From Kaistia defluvii (GTDB lineage Bacteria > Pseudomonadota > Alphaproteobacteria > Rhizobiales > Kaistiaceae): a DNA stretch of 64,000 bases. Below are positions 35,967 through 46,209 of the stretch, piece by piece. Made by a program: the position numbers and the translations under genes. The notes beneath the pieces were generated by a model. That model did no database searches and was not told the DNA's origin. It was given only the letters and a program-made list of their open reading frames with translations. The stretch spans positions 248,001 through 312,000 of the forward strand of contig NZ_JBEPSM010000003.1 in NCBI RefSeq assembly GCF_040548815.1. The letters run 5' to 3'. Within the stretch, counting starts at the first letter, position 1. The number at the start of each line of letters is the position of its first letter.

Positions 35967-36131
35967 GCGCTCCTTCACCTCTCCCTGAGGGCGAGGTCGA
36001 CGGCCGCAGGCCGGCGGGTGAGGGTTTACGGCCTCACCGGATGAGCCTCTCGACGACGCACCGCCTGACCCGGAGGGTTCCCGAAACCCTCACCCGGGCG
36101 TCGCTCCGACCTCTCGCTCAGGGAGAGGTAA
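35967..36131. repeat. R3 palindromic repeat, long intergenic copy
   Basis: Left arm: TTCACCTCTCCCTGAGGG, GGTCGACGG, then GGCGGGTGAGGG. Right arm: CCCTCACCCGGG, then CTCGCTCAGGGAGAGGT. The two arms are roughly inverted copies with about 70 bp between them. It is the same element type as inside the ABC ATPase gene (4772-4906). Confidence 0.78.
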
Positions 36132-36147
36132 AGCGAAGGACTTGCCC

Positions 36148-37185
36148 TCACTTATGCCAGCGGCGGCCTTCGGTGACGATGCCGAACAGATCGGGGTGGC
36201 GGGCATAGGCGGTGATGCCGGCCAGCGCCGGTTCGGGATGGACGACGACCGAGGTCGGCATCCGGTCCATCATCGCGCCATGCGGCACCTTGTCGATGAA
36301 GGCGTCGCGAAAACCGCTCTCCTTCAGGAAGGGCGCGATCTTGGCGGCGATGCCGCCGGCCAGGAACACGCCGCCATTGGCCATGAAGATCAGCGCCAGA
36401 TTGCCTGCGAGCCGGCCGAGATGCACGCAGAACAGTTCGAGCGCTTCTTCCGCCGCCGCGTCGGAGCGATCCATCGCCGCGGCGGTGATCTCGGACGGGT
36501 TGTCGAAGCGCGCCGCCTCGCCCCGGGCGCTGGCGACCGCCCGGTAGAGCCGCAGCAGGCCGCTGCCGCAGAGCAGCGTTTCGCCCTCGATGCGCGCGAA
36601 CGGGTCGGTCTGCTGGTGCGGCCGCTCGATATGCGGCCAGATCTCGAAATCGCGCGCGCTGACCGGCGCCAGGTCGATATGGCCGCCCTCGCCGGGCACC
36701 GGCAGCCAGGCGCCATTGGCGTGGATCAGCGCCGCGGCGCCGAGGCCGGTGCCGGGACCGACCACCACTTGCGCGCCATTGGCGAGCGGCGTGCCGCTGC
36801 CGATCGTCACCAAATCCTCGCCGGCCAGCGCCGGCAGCGACAGCGACAGCGCCTCGAAATCGTTGAGCAGGATCACCTCGTCCAGACCGAAGCGCGCGAT
36901 CATCCGCTTGGGCTCGACCACCCAGTGGCAATTGGTGAGCGGAACCTGGTCGCCCTGGATCGGCCCGGCCAGCGCCAGCACGGCCGAATGCGGCGCCGCG
37001 CCTTCCGGCAGCACGGCGGCGATCGCGTCGTCGATGGTGGCGAAATCGGCCGTCAGCACGGTCGGGAACCGGATGACCCGGCCGGTCTCGTCCGGCACCA
37101 GCGCGAAGCGGGCATTGGTGCCGCCGATATCGCCGATCAGCGTCGGGAACGGTACGAAGGCGCGGGGCGGGGTGGTGGTGGTCAT
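36148..37185 (-). CDS. glk: Glucokinase
   Basis: This 345-residue cytosolic enzyme phosphorylates glucose with ATP. The phosphate-binding motif LIGDIGGTNARFALV, the NDFEALSLSLPAL segment and the second-domain GPGTGLGAAALI and PGEGGHIDLAP (with the catalytic and sugar-contacting residues) are those of the bacterial Glk family. The ATG at 37185 (MTTTTPPRAF) is used; a longer frame to 37242 would overlap mgsA. It lies 53 bp after mgsA on the same strand, probably cotranscribed. Confidence 0.94.
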   Translation of the reverse strand: MTTTTPPRAFVPFPTLIGDIGGTNARFALVPDETGRVIRFPTVLTADFATIDDAIAAVLPEGAAPHSAVLALAGPIQGDQVPLTNCHWVVEPKRMIARFGLDEVILLNDFEALSLSLPALAGEDLVTIGSGTPLANGAQVVVGPGTGLGAAALIHANGAWLPVPGEGGHIDLAPVSARDFEIWPHIERPHQQTDPFARIEGETLLCGSGLLRLYRAVASARGEAARFDNPSEITAAAMDRSDAAAEEALELFCVHLGRLAGNLALIFMANGGVFLAGGIAAKIAPFLKESGFRDAFIDKVPHGAMMDRMPTSVVVHPEPALAGITAYARHPDLFGIVTEGRRWHK

Positions 37186-37238
37186 GGTGCCTTGGGTTGG
37201 CTGAGCGGGCGTTGGCAAGCTGGGCGGTGCGGAGCGCA

Positions 37239-37649
37239 TCACGATGTCTGCAGGAAGGCGTCGGGATGGGCGATCAGGAGATTGGCGGTCGCCTGGTTCA
37301 GCGCCATCGGAATGTCGTAGAGCGCGGCGAGCCGCATCAGCGCCTTGACGTCTACGTCATGCGGCATCGGCGTCAGCGGGTCGACGAAAAAGATCAGGCC
37401 CTTGATGCGGCCCTCGGCGATCAGCGCGCCGATCTGCTGGTCGCCGCCGAGCGGGCCGCTCTTCAGCCGCGTCACCGGCAGCGTCGGCACGGCGGCGAGG
37501 ATCCGGCTGCCGGTCGTGCCGGTGGCGAACAGGTCGAAATCCCCAAGCTTGGCCTGGTGCGAGACGGCAAAGGCGACGAGCGCGTCCTTCTTCTGGTCAT
37601 GCGCAACCAGGGCTAGGGCCGGGCGGATCGGGGCCGGGTCGATCGTCAT
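37239..37649 (-). CDS. mgsA: Methylglyoxal synthase
   Basis: MgsA converts dihydroxyacetone phosphate to methylglyoxal and phosphate, a bypass that relieves sugar-phosphate build-up. The 136-residue protein has the family's [15 protein letters not shown], the phosphate-binding [23 protein letters not shown] and the catalytic Asp region [18 protein letters not shown]. It is upstream of glk and likely in one operon, linking glucose phosphorylation to the overflow route. Confidence 0.95.
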   Translation of the reverse strand: MTIDPAPIRPALALVAHDQKKDALVAFAVSHQAKLGDFDLFATGTTGSRILAAVPTLPVTRLKSGPLGGDQQIGALIAEGRIKGLIFFVDPLTPMPHDVDVKALMRLAALYDIPMALNQATANLLIAHPDAFLQTS

Positions 37650-37995
37650 TGTCAGTTCTCCAAGCGGTCTCCCGGACCGGCTTGCCAGTGATAGAAAAAT
37701 CGGGGTCCGAGGAAAAGCCGAAAGTGAGGCAGGACGACAATTTGATGGCAGGCCCGCACCGGCGTTTCTTTGATCAGTTGTATAAAAAAATGTCGCCGCA
37801 TAATCTGCCAGCCACGATCCGCCTTGCTTGTGAAGGGCAGGGTTGCGCGGGGGCCTGAATAAAGAAAGCGCATGAAATTTGCCGGGCTCCATGCAAAATG
37901 GAAAAGAACGGCCGCTCGTCGGTAACGTCAGGGGAACTTTCGGTCTGGCGATCAACGCCCGACGAAGACGCCTTCAAGAGGAGAGAGTCACCATC
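37650..37995. promoter_or_regulatory. Divergent intergenic region between mgsA and the nucleoside operon
   Basis: These 346 bp hold no credible gene. They contain AT-rich patches, GTTGTATAAAAAAATG at 37778-37793 and GAATAAAGAAAGCGC at 37857-37871, in strong contrast to the GC-rich surroundings. Promoters for both mgsA-glk and the nucleoside operon are expected here. A GAGGAGAGAG ribosome site precedes the binding-protein ATG at 37996. No specific operator is recognised. Confidence 0.5.
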
Positions 37996-38988
37996 ATGAT
38001 CCGCAAGTTTATCGGGGTAGCCTTCGTGGCGCTTATGGCCACGGGTTCGGCCTGGGCTGCCGACGTCAAGCCGGCCATCGTCTATGGCACCGGCGGCAAG
38101 TTCGACAAATCCTTCAACGAGGCCGGCTTCAACGGCTCGGAGAAGTTCAAGTCCGAGACCGGCATCGACTACAAGGATTTCGAGCCGCAGAACGACACGC
38201 AGGGCGAACAGGCAATCCGCAATTTCGCCAAGCGCGGGTTCAACCCCGTCGTCGCGCTCTCCTTTGCCTGGACCGATGCGGTCGCCAAGGTCGCGAAGGA
38301 ATTCCCCGATACGCAGTTCGTGCTGGTCGATTCCGTCGTCGAGGCTCCGAACGTCCGTTCGGTCGTCTTCGCCGAGGACGAGGGCTCCTATCTCGTCGGC
38401 GTGCTCGCCGGCCTGAAGTCGGAAACCAAGAAGGTCGGCTTTGTCGGCGGCATGGACATCCCGCTGATCCGCAAGTTCGGCTGCGGCTACGTCCAGGGCG
38501 CCAAGGCGGCCGGCGCGACGGACGTCTTCCAGAACATGACCGGCACGACGGGCGCTGCCTGGAACGATCCGGTTCGCGGCGGTGAACTCGCCAAGTCGCA
38601 GATCGACCAGGGCGCGGACGTGATCTACGCGGCAGCCGGCGCCACCGGCCTCGGCGTGCTGCAGACCGCCGTCGACGCCGGCAAGCTCGGCATCGGCGTC
38701 GATTCCAACCAGAACCACCTGCACCCCGGCAAGATCCTGACCTCGATGGTCAAGCGCGTCGACGTCGCCGTGCACAACGCCTATTCCGACGTCAAGGACG
38801 GCAAGTTCACCGCCGGCACCCAGGCGCTCGGCCTCAAGGAAGGCGGCGTGGACTGGGCGCTCGACGACAACAACAAGCCGCTCGTCACCGACGAGATGAA
38901 GGCTGCCGTCGAAAAGGCCAAGGCCGACATCATCTCCGGCACCGTCAAGGTTCATGACTACATGACCGACGAGAAGTGCCCGAGCTGA
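37996..38988 (+). CDS. BMP-family nucleoside ABC transporter substrate-binding protein
   Basis: This 330-residue periplasmic protein belongs to the basic-membrane-protein (BMP/PnrA) family, which binds nucleosides. The signal peptide is MIRKFIGVAFVALMATGSAWAAD in part (cleavage after AWA). Family motifs are GGKFDKSFNEAGFNG, where PnrA has D-x-SFN-x-x-A/S, and VFAEDEGSYLVGVLAGL and GMDIPLIRKFGCGY. It heads the operon with two permeases, an ATPase, cdd, punA and deoA, so nucleosides are the likely cargo. Confidence 0.93.
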   Translation: MIRKFIGVAFVALMATGSAWAADVKPAIVYGTGGKFDKSFNEAGFNGSEKFKSETGIDYKDFEPQNDTQGEQAIRNFAKRGFNPVVALSFAWTDAVAKVAKEFPDTQFVLVDSVVEAPNVRSVVFAEDEGSYLVGVLAGLKSETKKVGFVGGMDIPLIRKFGCGYVQGAKAAGATDVFQNMTGTTGAAWNDPVRGGELAKSQIDQGADVIYAAAGATGLGVLQTAVDAGKLGIGVDSNQNHLHPGKILTSMVKRVDVAVHNAYSDVKDGKFTAGTQALGLKEGGVDWALDDNNKPLVTDEMKAAVEKAKADIISGTVKVHDYMTDEKCPS

Positions 38989-39008
38989 TCGCGGTCCGTT
39001 TCTGAAAC

Positions 39009-39044
39009 CCGTCGCGATGCCGGATTTTCTCGGCGTCGCGACGG
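39009..39044 (+). promoter_or_regulatory. Intercistronic stem-loop after the binding-protein gene
   Basis: CCGTCGCGATGCCG, loop GATTTTCT and CGGCGTCGCGACGG form a 14-bp stem with one T-G wobble, 20 bp after the stop codon. There is no T-run, so it is more likely an mRNA-stabilising or partial attenuation structure that keeps binding-protein expression above that of the transporter genes. The rest of the 205-bp gap shows nothing else. Confidence 0.65.
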
Positions 39045-39193
39045 ATCCGATGCGGCCGGCGGCGCCGGCGAGGGGCATCCCGGCGGAGCGAGCGCTTCGC
39101 GCCGGGTTCGGAGGTCCGGCCCCTTTCCCGGTCATGGCGATGAACAGTCCGGCCACCTTCCTTAAGAAGGTGCAGCCGTTTCGGGGCCCCTGA

Positions 39194-40741
<1,548 letters not shown>

Positions 40742-40775
40742 TGATCGACGCCCAAGCAAGCGCTGATGCGGTCCC

Positions 40776-40925
40776 CCCCTCCCGAAGCTGCTTTCGCTTC
40801 GCTCGGCACCTTCGACCTCCCCTCAAGGGGGAGGTTCAGCAAGGATCTTTTCGCGGTAGCGAGCTCCGCTTGAACCCTCCCCTTGAGGGAGGGTCGAAAA
40901 CGCCGTGGCGTTTTCGGGGAGGGGC
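40776..40925. repeat. R4 palindromic repeat within the nucleoside operon
   Basis: The element has CCCCTCCCGAAGCTGC, GACCTCCCCTCAAGGGGGAG, and a right half with CCCTCCCCTTGAGGGAGGG and CGGGGAGGGG, so the outer CCCCTCCC and GGGGAGGGG ends are inverted and two inner hairpins face each other. It fills most of the gap between ATPase and first permease genes. It differs in sequence from R1-R3 but has the same two-hairpin plan. Confidence 0.72.
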
Positions 40926-40997
40926 CAAAAGCCGCCATCCCGCCAGCCTTGCCAACGCGTTGAACCGCGGTTCCCACAGCCACCCGGAAGCACACCC

Positions 40998-42128
40998 ATG
41001 AGCGTCCCACTCGGAACCCTGCCGCGCTGGGTCAATTTCGGCCTGCTGCCGCTGATCAACGTCGCCGTGGCCTTCGCGCTTTCCGGCCTCGTCGTGCTGT
41101 TCATCGGCGAGAACCCGATCGAGGCGGTGAAATACCTCGTCCAGGGCGCGCTCGGCGATGGCGAGGGCATTGCCTTCACCCTCTACTACGCCACCAATTT
41201 CATCTTCACCGGCCTCGCGGTCGCGGTCGCCTTCCATGGCGGCCTGTTCAACATCGGCGGCGAGGGCCAGGTCTATCTGGGCGGCCTCGGCGTCGCCTTC
41301 GCGGCGCTGACGCTCGACCGCTATATGCCCTGGTACGTCACGGCCGTGTTCGCCACGGCCGCGGCCTTCGCCTTCGGCGCCGCCTGGGCGTTCATCCCCG
41401 CCTGGCTGCAGGCCAAGCGCGGCAGCCACATCGTCATCACGACGATCATGTTCAACTTCATCGCCGCCGCGCTGATGGTCTATCTGCTGGTCAACGTCAT
41501 CAAGCAGCCCGGCAACATGTCGCCGCAGACCCGCCTGTTCGAGGAAGGCGGCCAGCTGCCGAAGCTCGGCTGGCTGATGCAGGTCTTCGGCCTCGATATC
41601 GGCGCCGCGCCCTTCAACGTCTCGTTCCTGATCGCCCTGGTCGCGGCGGTGGCGGTGTGGCTGCTGATCTGGCGCACCCGCTTCGGCTACGAGATCCGCA
41701 CGATGGGGACCAATGCGACGGCGGCCGTCTATGCCGGCATTCCCTATGTGAAGACCGTCGTCATCACCATGCTGATCTCGGGTGGCCTCTCCGGCATGAT
41801 GGCGCTGAACCCGGTGATGGGCGACGCCGGCAAGCTGCAGATCGATTTCCCCGCCGGCGCCGGCTTCGTCGGCATCGCGGTGGCGCTGATGGGCCGCTCC
41901 CATCCGGTCGGCATCATCATCGCCTCGATCCTGTTCGGCGTGCTCTATCAGGGCGGCGCGGCGCTCGCCTTCGACATGCCCAACATCTCGCGCGAGGTGA
42001 TCATCCTGATCCAGGGCCTGGTCATCCTGTTCGCGGGCGCGCTCGAGCACATGTTCCGTCCGGCGCTGATCGTGTTGTTCGCCCCGAAACCCAAATCCGT
42101 CGCGGCGTCGCCCGCCGGCGCGGCCTGA
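40998..42128 (+). CDS. Nucleoside ABC transporter permease, subunit 1
   Basis: This 376-residue inner-membrane protein belongs to the BMP-type permease family (BPD_transp_2). It has about ten hydrophobic segments and the conserved FHGGLFNIGGEGQVYLGGLG and the loop YEIRTMGTNATAAVYAGIPY that docks the ATPase. The start at 40998 (MSVPLGTLP) is used because the upstream part of the open frame is R4 repeat sequence. It is followed 9 bp later by the second permease. Confidence 0.92.
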   Translation: MSVPLGTLPRWVNFGLLPLINVAVAFALSGLVVLFIGENPIEAVKYLVQGALGDGEGIAFTLYYATNFIFTGLAVAVAFHGGLFNIGGEGQVYLGGLGVAFAALTLDRYMPWYVTAVFATAAAFAFGAAWAFIPAWLQAKRGSHIVITTIMFNFIAAALMVYLLVNVIKQPGNMSPQTRLFEEGGQLPKLGWLMQVFGLDIGAAPFNVSFLIALVAAVAVWLLIWRTRFGYEIRTMGTNATAAVYAGIPYVKTVVITMLISGGLSGMMALNPVMGDAGKLQIDFPAGAGFVGIAVALMGRSHPVGIIIASILFGVLYQGGAALAFDMPNISREVIILIQGLVILFAGALEHMFRPALIVLFAPKPKSVAASPAGAA

Positions 42129-42137
42129 GGAGCGATC

Positions 42138-43106
42138 ATGGACTTCGCCGATCTGATCCAGATCCTCGCCGCCACGGTCCGCCTGTCCGTGCCGCTGATC
42201 TTCACCGCGCTCGCCGGCCTCTATGCCGAGCGGTCCGGCATCTTCGACATCGGCCTGGAAGGCAAGATGCTGTTCTCGGCCTTCTCCGCCGCCTCGGTCG
42301 CCACCGTCACCGGCTCGCCCTGGCTCGGGCTGTTCGCCGGCATCCTGACCGGCGTGCTGCTCAGCCTGCTGCACGGCTTCGCCTCGATCACCCAGCGCGG
42401 CAACCAGATCATCTCGGGCGTGGCGATCAATTTCATCGCCTCCGGCCTGACGATCCTGCTCGGCAATGCCTGGTTCGGCCAAGGCGGCCGCACGCCGCAA
42501 TTGCCGAACACGGCCCGCTTCACCGAGATCACGCTGCCCTTCGCCGCCGATATCGCGCCGATCCCCGTCCTCGGCCCGCTCTATTCGGGGCTGGTTTCCG
42601 GCCAGAACATCCTGGTTTATCTCGCCTTCCTGGCGGTCCCCTTCACCTGGTGGGTGCTCTATCGCACGCGCTTCGGCCTGCGCGTCCGCGCGGTGGGCGA
42701 AAATCCCGGCGCGGTCGACACGGCCGGCATTTCCGTCGCCTGGCTGCGCTACCGCGCGCTGATCTGCTGCGGCATCCTTGCCGGTTTCGCCGGCACGTAT
42801 CTGTCGATCGCCCAGTCCGCCGGCTTCATCCGCGAGATGTCGGCCGGCAAGGGCTATATCGCGCTGGCAGCGCTGGTCTTCGCCAAGTGGAAGCCGCTCA
42901 ACGTGCTTCTGACCTGCCTGCTGTTCGGCTTCCTCGACGCCGCCTCGATCCGCCTGCAGGGCATCATCCTGCCCGGCATCGGCGAGGTTCCGGTGCAATT
43001 GATCCAGGCACTGCCCTACATCCTGACCGTGATCCTGCTTGCCGGCTTCATCGGCAAGGCGATCCCGCCCAAGGCTGGCGGCGTGCCCTATGTGAAGGAA
43101 CGCTAA
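42138..43106 (+). CDS. Nucleoside ABC transporter permease, subunit 2
   Basis: The 322-residue partner permease shows the family signature GLYAERSGIFDIGLEGKMLF near residue 30 and the ATPase-docking loop LRVRAVGENPGAVDTAGISV. Eight or more hydrophobic segments are present. It is 9 bp after the first permease and its stop lies 1 bp before cdd, so expression is tightly coupled. Confidence 0.93.
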   Translation: MDFADLIQILAATVRLSVPLIFTALAGLYAERSGIFDIGLEGKMLFSAFSAASVATVTGSPWLGLFAGILTGVLLSLLHGFASITQRGNQIISGVAINFIASGLTILLGNAWFGQGGRTPQLPNTARFTEITLPFAADIAPIPVLGPLYSGLVSGQNILVYLAFLAVPFTWWVLYRTRFGLRVRAVGENPGAVDTAGISVAWLRYRALICCGILAGFAGTYLSIAQSAGFIREMSAGKGYIALAALVFAKWKPLNVLLTCLLFGFLDAASIRLQGIILPGIGEVPVQLIQALPYILTVILLAGFIGKAIPPKAGGVPYVKER

Positions 43107-43107
43107 G

Positions 43108-43533
43108 ATGGACGACCAGCTCAAGGCGGAACTGCTGCAGCGGGCGCAGGAAGTCCGCCTCAATGCGCACGCGCCCTATTCGAAATTCCTGGTCGGAGCC
43201 GCGGTGCTGACCGAGGATGGCGAGGTCTATGTCGGCGCCAATGTCGAGAACGCCGCCTATCCCGAGGGCTGGTGCGCCGAGACCTCGGCGATCGGCCAGA
43301 TGATCGCCGCCGGCATTCCGGGCGACGGCCGCCGCATCGCCGCCGTGGTGGTCGTGGCCGACCGGGTCGATGGCGGCATCGTCTGCACGCCCTGCGGCGG
43401 CTGCCGCCAGCGGCTGAAGGAATTCTCGCATCCCACCACGCTGATCCATTGCTCGGATCCGACCGGCGAGGGCCAGGATTTCACCATGGCGCAGCTGCTG
43501 CCGGCTGGCTTCTCCATGGACGAGCGGTTCTGA
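43108..43533 (+). CDS. cdd: Cytidine deaminase
   Basis: This 141-residue zinc enzyme deaminates cytidine and deoxycytidine to uridine and deoxyuridine. The zinc site is intact: WCAETSAIG carries the first Cys and the catalytic Glu, and CTPCGGCRQRLKEF the other two Cys. NVENAAYPEGWCAE is the substrate-binding region. It overlaps punA at TGATG. In the operon it feeds imported pyrimidines to salvage. Confidence 0.95.
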   Translation: MDDQLKAELLQRAQEVRLNAHAPYSKFLVGAAVLTEDGEVYVGANVENAAYPEGWCAETSAIGQMIAAGIPGDGRRIAAVVVVADRVDGGIVCTPCGGCRQRLKEFSHPTTLIHCSDPTGEGQDFTMAQLLPAGFSMDERF

Positions 43534-44351
43534 TGTCGGCGCTTCGGGACGACGGCCGCGCCGCGGCCGCCGTGCTGCGCGACCGGCGCGACGCGCCCTA
43601 TCGCATCGGCATCGTGCTCGGCTCCGGCCTCGGTCCGCTGGCCGACGCCGTCACCGACGCCGTCCGCATTCCCTATGCCGAGCTGCCCGGCATGCCGGTG
43701 TCGAAGGTTTCGGCCCATGCCGGGGCGCTGGTGGCGGGCCGGCTGGAAGGCGTCGAGGTCCTCGTTTTCTCCGGCCGCTCGCATTTCTACGAATCCGGCG
43801 ACGCCTCGGTCATGCGCAACGCCATCGGCCTGCTGAAGGCGATGGGCTGCGAGGGCGTCATCCTCACCAATGCCGCCGGCTCGCTCCGCCCCGAAATGGG
43901 GCCCGGCTCGCTGATGATGTTGGAAGACCACATCAATCTCTCGGGCGCCAATCCGCTGATCGGCGAAGAGACCGATGCCCGCTTCGTCGGGCTTTCCGTT
44001 GCCTATGACCTGGTGTGGCGCGCCAGCCTGGAGCGCGCCGCCAAGCGCGAGGGCGTCGATCTCGAAAGCGGCGTCTATATGTGGTTCTCCGGCCCGTCCT
44101 TCGAGACGCCGGCCGAAATCCGCATGGCGCGCATCCTCGGCGCCGATGCGGTGGGCATGTCGACCGTGCCGGAGACCATTCTGGCGCGGTTCTTCGGGCT
44201 GAAGGTCGCCGCCATCTCCAACATCACCAATCTCGGCGCCGGCATGGCGGCGGGCGAGCTGTCGCATGGGGAGACCAAGGAAATGGCGCCCCTCGGTGCG
44301 AAGAAGCTCGAAAAGATCATCCGCCGATTCCTGCGGGATCTGGAGGACTGA
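43533..44351 (+). CDS. punA: Purine nucleoside phosphorylase (trimeric, PunA/XapA type)
   Basis: This 272-residue enzyme splits purine nucleosides with phosphate to give base and ribose-1-phosphate. Motifs of the trimeric family are GIVLGSGLGPLAD (phosphate loop), VFSGRSHFYE, LTNAAGSLRPEMGPGSLM, MWFSGPSFETPAEIRM and SNITNLGAGM. The ATG overlaps the cdd stop as TGATG. It acts with deoA and cdd in the same operon. Confidence 0.94.
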   Translation: MSALRDDGRAAAAVLRDRRDAPYRIGIVLGSGLGPLADAVTDAVRIPYAELPGMPVSKVSAHAGALVAGRLEGVEVLVFSGRSHFYESGDASVMRNAIGLLKAMGCEGVILTNAAGSLRPEMGPGSLMMLEDHINLSGANPLIGEETDARFVGLSVAYDLVWRASLERAAKREGVDLESGVYMWFSGPSFETPAEIRMARILGADAVGMSTVPETILARFFGLKVAAISNITNLGAGMAAGELSHGETKEMAPLGAKKLEKIIRRFLRDLED

Positions 44352-44361
44352 CGAAGGGGCC

Positions 44362-44390
44362 CGCCACCTCTCCCATGGGGAGAGGTGAGG
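44362..44390. repeat. R3 partial copy between punA and deoA
   Basis: A single arm, CCACCTCTCCCATGGGGAGA followed by GGTGAGGT. It forms one short hairpin; the second arm is missing. It lies in the 98-bp gap before deoA. Confidence 0.65.
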
Positions 44391-44449
44391 TATAGTGCGA
44401 TCCGTGACCATGGCTGGACGCGTATCGGTATGGGAGGCGTGCCAAAGAA

Positions 44450-45763
44450 ATGCTGCTGCCGCAGGAAATCATCCGCGCCAAGCGCGAGGGCGAGGCGCTT
44501 GCCCCCGAGGCGATCCGCTTCATGGTCGAGGGCCTGACTTCCGGCGCCGTCTCCGAAGGCCAGGTCGCCGCCTTTGCCATGGCGATCTTCTTTCGCGGCA
44601 TGACGCGCGACGAGGCGGTGGCGCTGACGCTCGCCATGCGCGATTCCGGTTCGGTGCTCGACTGGTCGCACCTCGACGGCCCCGTGGTCGACAAGCATTC
44701 GACCGGCGGCGTCGGCGACAATGTCTCGCTGATGCTGGCCCCGATGGTCGCGGCCTGCGGCGCCTATGTGCCGATGATCTCCGGCCGCGGCCTGGGCCAT
44801 ACCGGCGGCACGCTCGACAAGTTCGATTCCATCCCCGGCTACCAGAGCCAGCCCGACCTCGCCCTGTTTCGCCAGGTGGTGAAGGATTGCGGCACCGCCG
44901 TCATCGGCCAGACGGCCGATCTCGCGCCGGCCGACAAGCGCCTCTACGCCATCCGCGACGTCACCGCGACGGTCGAATCGATCCCGCTGATCACCGCCTC
45001 GATCCTGTCGAAGAAGCTCGCCGCCGGGCTGCGGGGGCTCGTGCTCGACGTCAAGACCGGCACCGGCGCCTTCATGGCGAGCCATGCCGACGCCCGCGCG
45101 CTGGCGAAAAGCTTGGTCGAGGTGGCAAACGGCGCCGGCGTCCCCACCACGGCGCTGATCACCGACATGAACGAGCCGCTGGCATCGGCCGCCGGCAATG
45201 CGCTCGAGATGCGCAACGCGGTGCACTACCTGACGGGGGCGGCCCGCGACGCGCGGCTGCACGAGATCACCGTGGCGCTCGGCGCCGAGATGCTGATCAC
45301 CGCCGGCCGCGCCGATGGCGTCTCCGCCGCGCGCGAGCGCATCGAGACCGCGCTCGCCTCCGGCCGCGCGGCGGAAATCTTTGGACGCATGGTGGCGGGG
45401 CTGGGCGGCCCCGCCGATTTCGTCGAGCGCGTCGACGACTACCTGCCCGACGCCGAGATCGTGCGCGACGTGCTGGCCGAGGATTACGGCCATGTCGCCG
45501 GCATCGACACCCGCGCCGTCGGCGTCGCGGTGATCGAGCTCGGCGGTGGCCGCCGCATGGCGAGCGACCCGATCGACCTCTCCGTCGGCTTTTCCGACCT
45601 CGCCGGCATCGGCGCCCCGATGGACGCGAAGACGCCGCTCGGCCGGGTGCATGCGAAATCGGAGGCCGACGCCGACCGCGCCTCGGCGCTGCTGCGCGCC
45701 GCCTACCGCCTCGGCCCCCGCCCGGAAGTCAGCGCGACCGTGTATGAGCGGGTCGAGGGCTGA
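44450..45763 (+). CDS. deoA: Thymidine phosphorylase
   Basis: DeoA releases thymine or uracil from deoxynucleosides, giving deoxyribose-1-phosphate. The 437-residue protein has the family signature [40 protein letters not shown] in part ([10 protein letters not shown]) and [12 protein letters not shown]. It ends the nucleoside operon; its last 35 bp overlap the convergent YCII gene. Confidence 0.95.
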   Translation: MLLPQEIIRAKREGEALAPEAIRFMVEGLTSGAVSEGQVAAFAMAIFFRGMTRDEAVALTLAMRDSGSVLDWSHLDGPVVDKHSTGGVGDNVSLMLAPMVAACGAYVPMISGRGLGHTGGTLDKFDSIPGYQSQPDLALFRQVVKDCGTAVIGQTADLAPADKRLYAIRDVTATVESIPLITASILSKKLAAGLRGLVLDVKTGTGAFMASHADARALAKSLVEVANGAGVPTTALITDMNEPLASAAGNALEMRNAVHYLTGAARDARLHEITVALGAEMLITAGRADGVSAARERIETALASGRAAEIFGRMVAGLGGPADFVERVDDYLPDAEIVRDVLAEDYGHVAGIDTRAVGVAVIELGGGRRMASDPIDLSVGFSDLAGIGAPMDAKTPLGRVHAKSEADADRASALLRAAYRLGPRPEVSATVYERVEG

Positions 45764-46169
45764 ACTCTTCTTCGCGGGCCGGCGCCAGCGGGGGCGGCCT
45801 TCCTTCGCCCGTCACGCTGTGGGTGTGGTCGAGGATCGGCCGGACCTCAATGCTGCCCATCCGCGCCATGGGCGAGGCCCTGGCGATCGCGATCGCCGCG
45901 TTCCGGTCTTCCGCCTCGATGATCAGGAAGCCGCCGAGCATCTCCTTGGCCTCAGTGAAGGGGCCGTCGGTGACGCTGGCCTGCCCCGCCCGGACGCGCA
46001 CCACGGCGGCGGTCTCGGGCGGTTGCAGCGGCCGCGCCAGGATCAGTTGCCCCGCCTGGCGCAGGGACCAATCCTGCTCGATCGTCGCGTCGGTGAGCCG
46101 GGCTTGCTCTTCCTTCGACAACGCTGCCATCGCGTCGCCGTCGATATAGACCAGGCAGGCAAACTGCAT
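45729..46169 (-). CDS. YCII-related domain protein
   Basis: This 146-residue protein has the YCII/DGPF domain: [17 protein letters not shown] at the start and the motif [21 protein letters not shown]. Members often occur with ECF sigma factors but the biochemical role is unclear. Its C-terminal tail ([16 protein letters not shown]) is extra and overlaps the end of deoA on the other strand. It is followed upstream by a DUF899 gene on the same strand, 40 bp away. Confidence 0.85.
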   Translation of the reverse strand: MQFACLVYIDGDAMAALSKEEQARLTDATIEQDWSLRQAGQLILARPLQPPETAAVVRVRAGQASVTDGPFTEAKEMLGGFLIIEAEDRNAAIAIARASPMARMGSIEVRPILDHTHSVTGEGRPPPLAPAREEEFSPRPAHTRSR

Positions 46170-46209
46170 CGGAAGCTCCTTTGATCGGGGGCGAGCGAGG
46201 CTTGGGCCT

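Noticed and set aside
40836..43163. A 775-codon minus-strand open frame opposite the nucleoside permease genes.
   Set aside because: Low-complexity Asp/Gly/Gln/Arg-rich translation, no motif, and the plus strand carries two clear permeases and cdd with coupled starts.
44352..44449. Considered a terminator between punA and deoA.
   Set aside because: The hairpin is an R3 arm with no T-run, and the gene order argues for continued transcription into deoA.
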